Positions 10,755 to 19,495 of a stretch of DNA of 42,172 bases are shown one piece after another. The stretch spans positions 1-42,172 of the forward strand of contig JAFVNW010000082.1 of NCBI GenBank assembly GCA_017506175.1, given 5' to 3'. Position 1 is the first letter of the stretch; each line of letters starts with the position of its first letter. This stretch comes from Bacteroidales bacterium (GTDB taxonomy: Bacteria > Bacteroidota > Bacteroidia > Bacteroidales > WCHB1-69). Below the pieces are notes generated by a model. The model worked only from the letters and a program-made list of their open reading frames with translations, had not been told where the DNA came from and ran no database searches. The position numbers were made by a program, and so were the translations under genes.

Positions 10755-12341
10755 CTACCTGAATAAAAGCGACACCATTTTCTTCTCTTCCGCCGGCTCC
10801 CTGTCCTCAATCTGATACTCGTCGGAACCCAGCAAGGAATCATTCAAGTATCTGTCAATCAAATAATAACCAGGCTGTAAAATGAAGGTGAAACTACCGT
10901 TGTGGAGGTTGGGGCGATAAACGCCGACCTGCTTTTTCGTACCAGCCTCACGGATGACCACTTTATAGCTGTTCAGATTGGCCATGAGCGTGACGGAATC
11001 CACCTCAGCCACATCGCCCTGAATCACGTAATAAGGTGCAGCGACTTCTTGGAAGGTGACTTTATAGACATCCAAATCGCCCGTGCTGTTTCCGCGGTAA
11101 TCGGCGATATAGGCGTAACGTCCAGACTTTGTAACCGAAATCGTCTTGTTATCGTCAGGGGTATTGATGGGGAAAGCGAGATTTTCTGGAATTGCAAAGA
11201 ACTGATTTTCAGCATCCCAACTTGATTTGAACAAATCGAAACCGCCCATGCTGTTATGACCTTGGGAACTAAAGAAAAAGGTCACGCCATCGGGTGCGAT
11301 GTAGGGGTAGCTGTCATGATACTTCGTATTGATGTTGGGGCCGGCATTCTTCGGATTGCTCCATTCGCCATTCGGCAGGCGGCGGGAGAAGTAGATGTCG
11401 TAGCCGCCATAGCCGCCGGGGCGGTTGGAAGAGAAGAAAATCCACTGTCCGTCGGGGGAGATCATCCCGGCCTCCTCCCCTTGCTCACTGTTCACCGTCA
11501 AGCTGAGCATCTCGGGGCGCGAGAATTGCTTTTTCTCTTTTTTACTGAAAAACAAATCGTCAAATCCCTTGTCGTTATTGCAATAGAGGATGAGTGTCTC
11601 GCCGTCGGCCGTCACCCCAACGACATCCTCAATCAAGGTGCTGTTGACAGGTGGCTGCATCTTCTTGGCTTTCAACCATTTACCATCAACAAAATCCGAA
11701 GTATAGATATCGGCGAATTTATAGCCATCGATATCCAGTTCCGAACCGCTATTCTGCGCCTGTTTAGAAGAGAAATAGAGCGTATGCTCATCGGCGGTAA
11801 TGTAGGCATTATAGTCGGGAAACTCGGAATTGATTTCAGTGCCGAGATTGTCGAGTGTCACATCATTGCGAAGCGATATCAGCAGTTTGGCATTGTCGCA
11901 CATTTCCAAATAGCGTTCAACCGGCAAGTCCGACTTATCCTGCTTCAAATTACACTTGACGAAGGCGTTAAACTCGTCAATTGCCTCATCAAACTGATAA
12001 TTGAGCATATAGGCTTTTCCGAGATAAAAATGGATATACTGATCGGCTTTTGGTTTTTTGAGGGCGCGCGTGAGGTGCACAATCGCCTGACTTTTGCTCA
12101 AATTCGCATTGAGAAAAGCGAGACCTGCATACACGTTAAAATCATAGTGCATGGAATCGACACGGAGCAATTCCGTATAATGTTTGGCGGCCTCGTGCAT
12201 ATTGCCGGAGAAAAACAACTGCGCAGCGGTCGTCTCATTCGTGGACAAGGTGCCACTACCTTGTGCACATAAGATTTGCAAACCATTGAATAACAATAAA
12301 ATAACAGTAGAAAATTGAAGAAGTGGTCGGAATAATTTCAT
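10755..12341 (-). CDS. TPR/PD40 beta-propeller envelope protein without OmpA domain
   Basis: This is a 528-residue secreted protein. After a signal peptide ending ILCAQ come tetratricopeptide-like repeats (TTAAQLFFSGNMHEAAKHY, then IHFYLGKAYMLNYQFDEAIDEF). A PD40/WD40-like propeller follows (TLYFSSKQAQNSG, GQWIFFSSNRPGGYGGYDIY, GVTFFFSSQGHNSMGGFDLF) and a small C-terminal beta-sandwich. This order matches the first three domains of T9SS PorE-type OmpA-like proteins, but the peptidoglycan-binding OmpA domain is absent, so it cannot anchor to the wall in the same way. The start at 12341 is preferred to 12359 because the -7 box at 12371-12378 would leave only about 5 nt before the latter. It is co-transcribed with a PorT-family barrel 26 bp downstream, suggesting an envelope complex. 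Confidence 0.82.
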   Translation of the reverse strand: MKLFRPLLQFSTVILLLFNGLQILCAQGSGTLSTNETTAAQLFFSGNMHEAAKHYTELLRVDSMHYDFNVYAGLAFLNANLSKSQAIVHLTRALKKPKADQYIHFYLGKAYMLNYQFDEAIDEFNAFVKCNLKQDKSDLPVERYLEMCDNAKLLISLRNDVTLDNLGTEINSEFPDYNAYITADEHTLYFSSKQAQNSGSELDIDGYKFADIYTSDFVDGKWLKAKKMQPPVNSTLIEDVVGVTADGETLILYCNNDKGFDDLFFSKKEKKQFSRPEMLSLTVNSEQGEEAGMISPDGQWIFFSSNRPGGYGGYDIYFSRRLPNGEWSNPKNAGPNINTKYHDSYPYIAPDGVTFFFSSQGHNSMGGFDLFKSSWDAENQFFAIPENLAFPINTPDDNKTISVTKSGRYAYIADYRGNSTGDLDVYKVTFQEVAAPYYVIQGDVAEVDSVTLMANLNSYKVVIREAGTKKQVGVYRPNLHNGSFTFILQPGYYLIDRYLNDSLLGSDEYQIEDREPAEEKKMVSLLFR

Positions 12342-12370
12342 TCTTATATAATATTTCATAAAAACGGTAG

Positions 12371-12378
12371 CAAATATA
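12371..12378 (-). promoter_or_regulatory. -7 box for the PD40 / barrel operon
   Basis: The minus strand reads TATATTTG, a full TAnnTTTG match 29 bp upstream of the preferred ATG. Confidence 0.6.
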
Positions 12379-12416
12379 CGACTAATTAAGAGAAGAATCC
12401 ACTTTGATGTGGAATT

Positions 12417-13838
12417 CTACCTGAATTCATAAGCCCCGATATCTGGCAATGCATCGCGGGGCTCACCTTGCAAATCAATCGTGATGCCCAAGCCGAGTTT
12501 GCCAGCATCAATGGCGGGGGAGCCACTCTGCAACTTGTAATCCTGCGCCGTAGTAGCGGTAAAAAGCGGATCCTGATTGCGAATACAATCCACGTAATTC
12601 GGCAATGCAGAAATGCCCTTGACAAGGCACTTTTCAAAGACGGCAGACTGCGAGACGCCCTGCGCGTTCGTTTCATACAGTCCAACCTCATCCTCCATCA
12701 AGCCATAAACAATGCTGTTCACCATGTAGAAATCAGTATTGCCAATATAATCGTAAACGCCGTCATTGTAGGTGTTGCTGACATAAACAGCTGGATTTTT
12801 ACGCACCGATTGCGAGAAGTAGTTCGCCACGGTGAGATGTTTCAAATCGTACTCCCCTATCTGCAACTGGAGTCCGCAAGCGCCGTTGTTGCTCACTTGG
12901 CAGTTTTCCATCGTGAGACGGCAGCCGCGCCCCAGTATGCCACTGTTATAAGTGTTGTGGATGATGCTGTTGCGCACGATGGTCTTCCCTGGCAACGCTT
13001 CGCTCAACGATTCCGCCTGCAAGCCAATAAATGCATTGGTGATTTCAACATACTCAAAGAGGTTGTCACGAATACCCTCATTAACCCAAATGCGGTCCCA
13101 TTGCGCGTAATCAGTTGAAAACCAACTACTGAGTTGATCTCCACGGAACTCAATAGGGGCATCGGGCGTACCGATGGCTTGGATATTGCCATAGCGATAA
13201 ATCCAAAGTCCAGCTCCATGATGAAAGTAGATTTTCGTGCCCGGGTCAATGATGAGCGTGCCGAGGGAATCCACAGCGGCAAAACCGCCATAAATCACAT
13301 AGGGCTTCTCGTTGGTCCAATGCACGGTCTCATGCTCGTGCGCGATGATTTTGTAGCGAAGCGAACCACTGCCGGCATCGGCCACAATGAAATTGGCATT
13401 CTGCCCGTACGCCAACAAATCGACATCCTGCACGCTCGTACCATGACGGCAAATCACGGAATCGGTGATTAGGAACGGTGTGTTCTGGTCATTCGGGTTC
13501 ACGTTCACCTTCACATGCACAAAGATACTGTCCTTGGCAGGGATTTCCACATCGTCGAAAGAGCAGCCTGACTGTCCGTCCACATTGATGCTGAACTGCG
13601 ACTGCGAACCACGCGCCAAATCAATATCCACCTTAATATCGAAATTGTAGGGGTTGTATATCCTGAAATTCTTGGTCGCAGAACCGATCGTGGTGAATAC
13701 CGTATCGAAAGTCACCTGCGAAGTAGAAAACTCCACTTTGGCATTTTCATCAGAAATATCTTTGTGACAGGAAGTCAAACCCATTATGGCAGCTAACGCC
13801 AGAACAATATATAAGGCAACGGACTTTTTCATATTCAT
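12417..13838 (-). CDS. Lipoprotein with right-handed beta-helix
   Basis: The protein has about 473 residues. The N-terminus MNMKKSVALYIVLALAAIMGL followed by TSCHK has a lipobox (LTSC), so the mature protein is lipid-anchored at cysteine. After a beta-sandwich region (VEFSTSQVTFDTVFTTIGS) comes a parallel beta-helix of pectate-lyase-like rungs: GTLIIDPGTKIYFHHGAGLW, GNIQAIGTPDAPIEF, NLFEYVEITNAFIGLQ, KTIVRNSIIHNTYNSGILG, CRLTMENCQVSNNG. It ends GSPAIDAGKLGLGITIDLQG and DIGAYEF, the choice-of-anchor ending common in such proteins. No catalytic residues of a polysaccharide lyase could be identified, so enzymatic activity is not claimed. The start could also be 13832 or 13850; all retain the signal peptide. 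It lies 27 bp after the type B cargo gene on the same strand and may be co-transcribed with it. Confidence 0.85.
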   Translation of the reverse strand: MNMKKSVALYIVLALAAIMGLTSCHKDISDENAKVEFSTSQVTFDTVFTTIGSATKNFRIYNPYNFDIKVDIDLARGSQSQFSINVDGQSGCSFDDVEIPAKDSIFVHVKVNVNPNDQNTPFLITDSVICRHGTSVQDVDLLAYGQNANFIVADAGSGSLRYKIIAHEHETVHWTNEKPYVIYGGFAAVDSLGTLIIDPGTKIYFHHGAGLWIYRYGNIQAIGTPDAPIEFRGDQLSSWFSTDYAQWDRIWVNEGIRDNLFEYVEITNAFIGLQAESLSEALPGKTIVRNSIIHNTYNSGILGRGCRLTMENCQVSNNGACGLQLQIGEYDLKHLTVANYFSQSVRKNPAVYVSNTYNDGVYDYIGNTDFYMVNSIVYGLMEDEVGLYETNAQGVSQSAVFEKCLVKGISALPNYVDCIRNQDPLFTATTAQDYKLQSGSPAIDAGKLGLGITIDLQGEPRDALPDIGAYEFR

Positions 13839-13877
13839 AGAAAAAATCAACGCACAAATAAACTTTTTATTATTTAG

Positions 13878-16505
13878 CTATTCGCTAATGATTGTCAGCG
13901 AACCGTGATACTCCACAGCACGGGTGAAGCCTTCATAACGGAAGGTGAAGTAGAACACCCCGTCGCTCAAGCCAGCGGCTGTGAATCCCTGCTCCGCATT
14001 GTAAATCACACCGTCCTTCTCGTATGTACGGTAATCATCGCGCTCATACACTTTTTTGCCCCACCGGTTGTAAATGGTCAGATTGTTGTGCAAGTTAGGA
14101 TTCAGATTCTTGATGGCAAACACATCGTTGATATTGTCGCCGTTGGGAGTCAGCACATTCGGGAAAACAAGGTCGTCCTCCACATAAACGGTATGTTCCA
14201 TTGTGGACGAACAGCCCATGTACTCCAACGAAAGCGTTACGATGAACTCGCCCCAACTGCCGTAGGTATGTGAAATCATATACTCGGTAGTGCTTTCGTT
14301 ATTTCCGTCTCCGAAATCCCAATTCCAAACGAACGGGTCATCGACAGGCATCTGCGAAATATCAGTAAGATTAACAAATTGAATATCAGTTGCTTCTGAT
14401 AAAAAGATTCTTTCAGGCTGCGGCACGAAATCCACCGTCGGCAAAGAAATGATGTTCAAATCCAACTCCGAAATACTGTCACAACCGAACGCATTGGTCA
14501 GATTCTGCGTATAGACAAAATCCCCCACGATGTTGCTTTCAGCTTCCGAAACGACAAATCCGTACTGGTTATATCCGGTCCCCTGACAAATCGTGTCCTT
14601 GATCACCTCATGCTGGACAGGCAAAACAGTCAATGTGAGTGTTACAATGCTATCACATCCATTGACACTCAATTCATTATGAACATAAACATGCTCCCCT
14701 ACCTCCGTTGTATCGGTGTTAATGACAAAGCCGTCTTGGTTGTAAACGTTCCCTGTGCAAACTTCGCCCTCAAGCTGAATGTCGTAAAGCGGCGCGACGG
14801 TCAGATGCAGTTCCATCACCGAATCGCAATCGGAGCCGCTGAACAAAGTGTCGAGATAGATGCCTGCTTCGGAGATTTCGGTTCCATAGAAATCATAACT
14901 TTCACCTTCACAAATGGTTACATAAATCGGAATCGGATCCATCGGAGGCACATTGATGGTTCGGTAGAGAGTGTCATAACTTGTACCGTAGCAGTTGTTG
15001 CCCTCGCGTTCCACCACCACCATAAGCGGATAGCTGCCCGGACTGGTATAAGTATGCTGAACCGGGCATCCCGCCAAGGAATCGCCATCGCCAAAGAACC
15101 AAATCATATTGTCGTAGGCATAATTGAGCAACAAATAGAAATCGATAGGATGGTTCATGCAATAGAGTTGATTAAGGGGAATATCAACCGTATTCACTTC
15201 ATTCACAAACATTTGGGTATTCAAATCCATCGTACTGGAGCCGACGGAATAGGCGTAGGAGGTCACATTGTACAAGCCATAAACGTGGGCGATGAAGCCA
15301 CTGTCGCTCTCCAGCGTATGGGTGTTGTGCGTGATGTTCATGCGGGCATAGGAATAAACCGGATTGCTTGGCAACGCGATGAAATTGGAAGAGATGTTCG
15401 ATCCGTCCAGCGTCACAGAACCCACGTTGCTGGTGGGAGTGACCACATTGACATAGTGGTTGGTGGTAGTTCCCCCATATTCGTAAGTGCCGAATGTGAT
15501 TTTGTTGACTCTCTGCTCAATCGGTGTGATGATGACCATGGATGGGTCGCCATCCGTGCCGCCGCACGACTGGCCGACCAGATAGAGGAAGGTGGTTGCC
15601 GGCCCGCTGGTCTCGATATAGGAGGCGGCCTGCGAGGAGGTGAGCATGAACTCGTAGGTCGCGCCGGCGGCCAGGGTAGTGACCAGGTTTCCGTCAACCC
15701 GCACGGTGGTGTTATTGTTGAGTGCAGTCACGCGGACCTGGTCTTTGGTGCGCCCGTAGGAAGAGGTCACGACGAATTTCGTTCCCCAATAAGCGGTGGG
15801 CACCATCTGTTCGTAAATATGGTCGCAATAGGTGCAACCAACGGGCACATTTGCGCATTTGTTGCCGGCATAGACGGCGATTTTCTTACAATCGTCGGCA
15901 ATGATGGTTGAGCCTGAGAAATCGTCTGAAGCACTCTGCGTCTGGAGCTGGTAGCATTGTCCCGGCTGCAACGTGATCGAGAAAGTGGAATTGGCCACGT
16001 GCCCGGAGGAGGTTGCCGCCGTGGGGGTTATATTCACAATTGTGTTGGGCGCGGTGCCCACGACCATCATAGAACTGCCGTTAAGGCTTGTCTGGTAAGT
16101 CTGAACGACATATTCGTTGGTCAGGGCGTCGGTTGGAAGGATATTAGCGCCATCAAAAGAGGCATTCTTGTAATTCATGGAAAAGACGGAAATAGTATCG
16201 GTTGCCACGATATGGCAGCCCAAATTAGCCACGGTGCCAAAGTCGGTCATATAGGCCTGGGCCAAGGGGATGACGACATCGATACGTCCGTTTGCCGGGA
16301 CAGAGAAAGAGGTCGACCAATTCGTGGTTGGATTGGTAACGGTACCTGTGCAAGCATGTTCAGCGGAAATAATCAGTGCAGTTTCCGTCGGGGTGGAGTT
16401 GTTAGTCATGAATGAGAACCAGAAATCGGTGCCCTGCGTGGATGAATTTTGAGCAAAGCAAGAGGCGGTAATGACCAGACAAAAAAAGAATAACAGTTTT
16501 CTCAT
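13878..16505 (-). CDS. T9SS type B cargo with IgGFc-binding and PKD domains
   Basis: This 875-residue secreted surface protein has a signal peptide at 1-19 (CFAQ). Residues of about 24-430 resemble the IgGFc-binding N-terminal domain (STQGTDFWFSFM, VPANGRIDVVIPLAQAYM, IVATDTISVFSMNYK, ITLQPGQCYQLQT). A PKD domain lies at 455-515 (MIWFFGDGDSLAGCPVQHTY), three Cys-containing repeats with CDS motifs at 529-685, and a second PKD at 690-775 (WNWDFGDGNNES). Residues 778-875 are the gliding-motility-associated C-terminal (CHU_C) type B sorting domain (FPNVLTPNGDNINDVF, IYNRWGKKVYE, LSDGVFYFTF). Type B cargo is exported by the T9SS and usually stays on the surface, often with a PorP/SprF-like partner, which is not seen here. 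Binding of immunoglobulin is a family name, not a demonstrated activity. Confidence 0.92.
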   Translation of the reverse strand: MRKLLFFFCLVITASCFAQNSSTQGTDFWFSFMTNNSTPTETALIISAEHACTGTVTNPTTNWSTSFSVPANGRIDVVIPLAQAYMTDFGTVANLGCHIVATDTISVFSMNYKNASFDGANILPTDALTNEYVVQTYQTSLNGSSMMVVGTAPNTIVNITPTAATSSGHVANSTFSITLQPGQCYQLQTQSASDDFSGSTIIADDCKKIAVYAGNKCANVPVGCTYCDHIYEQMVPTAYWGTKFVVTSSYGRTKDQVRVTALNNNTTVRVDGNLVTTLAAGATYEFMLTSSQAASYIETSGPATTFLYLVGQSCGGTDGDPSMVIITPIEQRVNKITFGTYEYGGTTTNHYVNVVTPTSNVGSVTLDGSNISSNFIALPSNPVYSYARMNITHNTHTLESDSGFIAHVYGLYNVTSYAYSVGSSTMDLNTQMFVNEVNTVDIPLNQLYCMNHPIDFYLLLNYAYDNMIWFFGDGDSLAGCPVQHTYTSPGSYPLMVVVEREGNNCYGTSYDTLYRTINVPPMDPIPIYVTICEGESYDFYGTEISEAGIYLDTLFSGSDCDSVMELHLTVAPLYDIQLEGEVCTGNVYNQDGFVINTDTTEVGEHVYVHNELSVNGCDSIVTLTLTVLPVQHEVIKDTICQGTGYNQYGFVVSEAESNIVGDFVYTQNLTNAFGCDSISELDLNIISLPTVDFVPQPERIFLSEATDIQFVNLTDISQMPVDDPFVWNWDFGDGNNESTTEYMISHTYGSWGEFIVTLSLEYMGCSSTMEHTVYVEDDLVFPNVLTPNGDNINDVFAIKNLNPNLHNNLTIYNRWGKKVYERDDYRTYEKDGVIYNAEQGFTAAGLSDGVFYFTFRYEGFTRAVEYHGSLTIISE
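14451..14921 (-). repeat. Three CxG...CDS-type protein repeats within the type B cargo
   Basis: Residues 529-570, about 581-627 and about 637-685 each start with ICEG, VCTG or ICQG plus a Tyr-rich segment, and end with CDSVMELHLTV, CDSIVTLTLTV or CDSISELDLNI. The same repeat type occurs in the cargo at the right edge (40407-42131). Confidence 0.75.
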
Positions 16506-16569
16506 CTTGAACTAAGATTAAAAAGGAACATCTCTACGTTAGTAAGGCGCATATTCAACAAAGATGTTG

Positions 16570-16577
16570 CAAAAATA
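16570..16577 (-). promoter_or_regulatory. -7 box for the type B cargo gene
   Basis: The minus strand reads TATTTTTG about 65 bp upstream of the ATG at 16505. The surrounding DNA is very A/T-rich, so chance matches are possible. Confidence 0.45.
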
Positions 16578-16676
16578 ATTGTTTTTTCGAAAATTGCAAT
16601 AATTTTCAAAATTATTTTCAAAATTGTTTTCTGAAAAAGAGGAAAATAAAATCTTCATCGTATCAATAAAAAATTG

Positions 16677-16684
16677 TACATTTG
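16677..16684 (+). promoter_or_regulatory. -7 box for the C4 acyl-CoA operon
   Basis: TACATTTG matches TAnnTTTG. It overlaps an in-frame TTG at 16682 and so argues that translation starts at the ATG at 16730. Confidence 0.6.
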
Positions 16685-16729
16685 CAGCCGCAATTTAAGA
16701 ATCACATCAACAAAATCAAATATCAAGTT

Positions 16730-17389
<660 letters not shown>

Positions 17390-17390
17390 G

Positions 17391-17430
17391 TTGAAAATTG
17401 AAAATTGAAAATTGAAAACGGAAAATTGAA
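17391..17430. repeat. Tandem TTGAAAA repeat
   Basis: There are four perfect 7-bp TTGAAAA units (17391-17418), then CGG and a further partial unit, starting 1 bp after the CoA-transferase stop. A similar A/T-rich spacer is not seen elsewhere in the window. It could be slippage-prone or act as a spacer within the operon. Confidence 0.8.
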
Positions 17431-17441
17431 GGGATAATCAC

Positions 17442-17469
17442 GTAGAGACGTGGCATGCCGCGTCTCTAC
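17442..17469. repeat. 28-bp dispersed palindrome, copy 2
   Basis: Arms GTAGAGACG and CGTCTCTAC enclose a centre whose core GGCATGCC is itself palindromic, so almost the whole 28 bp can pair. There is no T-run after it, so it is unlikely to terminate the operon. It is related to copy 1 at 8730-8757. Confidence 0.75.
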
Positions 17470-17494
17470 AACAAATGATTTAAACGACAAAACA

Positions 17495-18271
17495 ATGGAT
17501 TATACCTATCTGAAAATCGATACCGAATCTGGCATTTGCGTGCTGACGATTTCGGCACCGAAGTCGCTGAATGCGCTGAATTCCTCACTGCTGAAAGAAC
17601 TGGATGATTTCATCACCAACCTCAGCAAGGAGGTGCGGGTGCTGATTGTGACGGGCGACGGCGAGAAATCGTTCGTGGCGGGCGCCGACATCTCGGAGAT
17701 GCAGAACCTGAACGCTGCGGAAGGCGAGACTTTCGGCCGCCTCGGGGCACAGGTATTCCGCAAGATTGAAACCCTTGACATTCCGGTGATTGCCGCGGTT
17801 AACGGATTCGCCCTCGGCGGCGGCTGCGAGCTGGCCATGGCCTGCGACATCCGCATCTGCTCCAACAACGCCAAGTTCGGACAGCCCGAAGTCGGCCTCG
17901 GCATCATCCCCGGCTTCAGCGGCACCTACCGTCTCGCCAAATTAGTGGGGATGGGCTACGCCAAGGAGATGATTTACACCGGCAAGGCCATCCGTGCCGA
18001 CGAGGCACTGCGTATCGGTCTGGTCAACGCCGTCTATCCGCAGGCGGAACTGATGGCGCAGGCCAAGGCGATGGCTGCCAAGATCTGCGCGATGGCCCCG
18101 ATTGCCGTGCGCTATGCCAAGCAGTGCATCAACGCCGAGTACGACCTCGACGCCGATGCCGCCATCGCATACGAGAACAAGATGTTCGGGCAGTGCTTTG
18201 CCACCAAGGACCAAAAAGAGGGGATGACGGCATTCCTCAACAAGGCGAAACCCGTCTTCAAAAACGAATAA
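17495..18271 (+). CDS. crt: Enoyl-CoA hydratase / 3-hydroxybutyryl-CoA dehydratase (crotonase)
   Basis: This 258-residue protein of the crotonase family reversibly adds water to crotonyl-CoA or other short enoyl-CoAs in the cytoplasm. Both catalytic glutamates are present: Glu112 in ALGGGCELAMACDIR and Glu132 in FGQPEVGLGIIPG. The oxyanion-hole segment FVAGADISEM lies at about 60-69. Length and motif order match bacterial Crt. The start at 17495 is preferred to an in-frame start at 17450 that would lie within the preceding palindrome and give a non-family extension. It lies between the CoA-transferase subunit and Hbd, which catalyses the adjacent step, so a role in C4 metabolism (butyrate formation or amino-acid fermentation) is more likely than general beta-oxidation. 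Confidence 0.95.
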   Translation: MDYTYLKIDTESGICVLTISAPKSLNALNSSLLKELDDFITNLSKEVRVLIVTGDGEKSFVAGADISEMQNLNAAEGETFGRLGAQVFRKIETLDIPVIAAVNGFALGGGCELAMACDIRICSNNAKFGQPEVGLGIIPGFSGTYRLAKLVGMGYAKEMIYTGKAIRADEALRIGLVNAVYPQAELMAQAKAMAAKICAMAPIAVRYAKQCINAEYDLDADAAIAYENKMFGQCFATKDQKEGMTAFLNKAKPVFKNE

Positions 18272-18302
18272 TTAAAAAATCAACCATTAAAAATAACGAA
18301 TT

Positions 18303-19139
18303 ATGAAAATTTGTGTTATTGGAACAGGAACCATGGCCAAAGGTATCGTGAAAGCTTTCGCCGCCAAGATGCCCGTGGTTATGAAAAGTAGAACCCAAGC
18401 CAGCTTGGACAAGGCATTGGCTTCTTTTGTAAAGGGTTATGGCAAATTAGTGGAAAAAGGCAAGATGACGCAGGAGGGTGTTGACGCCATCATGGCCAAC
18501 ATCACCACCACCACCGACTACGCCACCTTCGCCGATGCCGACCTCGTGATTGAGGCCGCCGTAGAGGATATGCAGCTGAAGAAAGAGGTCTTCGCAGAAC
18601 TCGACAAGATCTGCAAGCCCGAAACCATCTTCGCCACCAACTCCTCCTCCCTCTCCATCACCGAAATCGCTGCTGCCACCACCCGTCCGACGCAGTTCAT
18701 CGGCATGCACTTCTTCAACCCCGCCGATCGCATGGCATTGGTGGAAGTGATCAAAGGTCAGGTGACTTCCGAAGCGGTCTGCAACCAGATTGTGGAACTT
18801 GCCACCTCCATCGGCAAGACTCCCGTGCTGGTGAACGAGGCCCCCGGCTTCGTCGTCAACCGCATCCTCATCCCGATGATCAACGAGGCTGTCGGCATCC
18901 TCGCCGATGGTATCGCCAGCGCTGAGGACATCGACAAGTGCATGATGCTGGGCGCCAACCACCCGATGGGCCCGCTCGCTTTGGCCGACCTCATTGGCAA
19001 CGACGTGAACCTCGCCATCATGGAAGTGCTCTACAAAGAGTTCGGCGATCCGAAGTATCGTCCTCACCCGCTGTTGCGGAAGATGGTGCGCGCTGGTCTG
19101 CTCGGCAGAAAAACCGGCGAAGGCTTTTACAAATATTGA
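18303..19139 (+). CDS. hbd: 3-hydroxybutyryl-CoA dehydrogenase
   Basis: This enzyme interconverts acetoacetyl-CoA and 3-hydroxybutyryl-CoA with NAD(P)H. The 278 residues carry an N-terminal Rossmann motif GTGTMAKG (7-14; the usual consensus is GAGTMGxG, so the second Gly is replaced by Lys-adjacent Ala). Active-site residues are Ser115 in TNSSSLS, His136 in GMHFFNP, Glu148 in ALVEVIKG and Asn186 in GFVVNRIL. The C-terminal helical domain is complete and ends in [11 protein letters not shown], as in the family. The gene is 31 bp after crt and closes the operon; a strong terminator lies 73 bp downstream. Cofactor preference is not predicted. Confidence 0.96.
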   Translation: MKICVIGTGTMAKGIVKAFAAKMPVVMKSRTQASLDKALASFVKGYGKLVEKGKMTQEGVDAIMANITTTTDYATFADADLVIEAAVEDMQLKKEVFAELDKICKPETIFATNSSSLSITEIAAATTRPTQFIGMHFFNPADRMALVEVIKGQVTSEAVCNQIVELATSIGKTPVLVNEAPGFVVNRILIPMINEAVGILADGIASAEDIDKCMMLGANHPMGPLALADLIGNDVNLAIMEVLYKEFGDPKYRPHPLLRKMVRAGLLGRKTGEGFYKY

Positions 19140-19211
19140 TTCCCTCCATCTGCACGAGAGTGTGAATGAGAGAGGCGCTTTATTCACTTAGTGAATGTTA
19201 AACATTTCGTG

Positions 19212-19250
19212 CGGTGCTCTGTAGCCATGCTATGGAGCACCGTTCTCTTT
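19212..19250 (+). terminator. Rho-independent terminator of the C4 operon
   Basis: CGGTGCTC (19212-19219) pairs with GAGCACCG (19235-19242), with an inner TAGC/GCTA pairing, followed by TTCTCTTTTA. Confidence 0.8.
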
Positions 19251-19414
19251 TACTGAGATTCAAATATTTTTTACAAAATTCCCGATGCAACCGGAAGACC
19301 TCCCCTGCGATAAAGATATTTGTCAGGAAGAAACTGAAGAGTTCCAGCGGTCAGTAAAACCAAACAACAAACCTCAAAAAAATCTGATTTTCAAACAGCA
19401 AGTTCTTTTTTTTA

Positions 19415-19422
19415 TAACTTTG
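19415..19422 (+). promoter_or_regulatory. -7 box for the MORN-repeat / U32 operon
   Basis: TAACTTTG matches TAnnTTTG. The predicted leader is about 67 nt. It supports the start at 19496 over an in-frame start at 19427, which would lie at the transcription start. Confidence 0.55.
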
Positions 19423-19495
19423 CAGGTTGAATCTATTATCTACTAAAATAAAAAGAGCATGTCTCTCGTTTTATAGAGATTTTTTAGCACACACA

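Larger units (their letters stand above)
19140..19495 (+). other. Intergenic region between hbd and the MORN-repeat gene
   Basis: These 356 bp hold a short TTCACTTAGTGAA palindrome (19185-19197), the hbd terminator (19212-19250) and a -7 box (19415-19422) with a leader of about 70 nt. I see no gene, tRNA or further repeat in 19251-19414. Confidence 0.6.

Noticed and set aside
14610..15911. 433-codon open frame on the plus strand
   Set aside because: It is antisense to the T9SS type B cargo gene, with no recognisable domain or start context. The minus-strand frame has a signal peptide, PKD domains and a sorting domain.
17391..17469. Possible CRISPR-like array
   Set aside because: The 7-bp tandem units have no spacers, and the palindrome is single-copy at this site.
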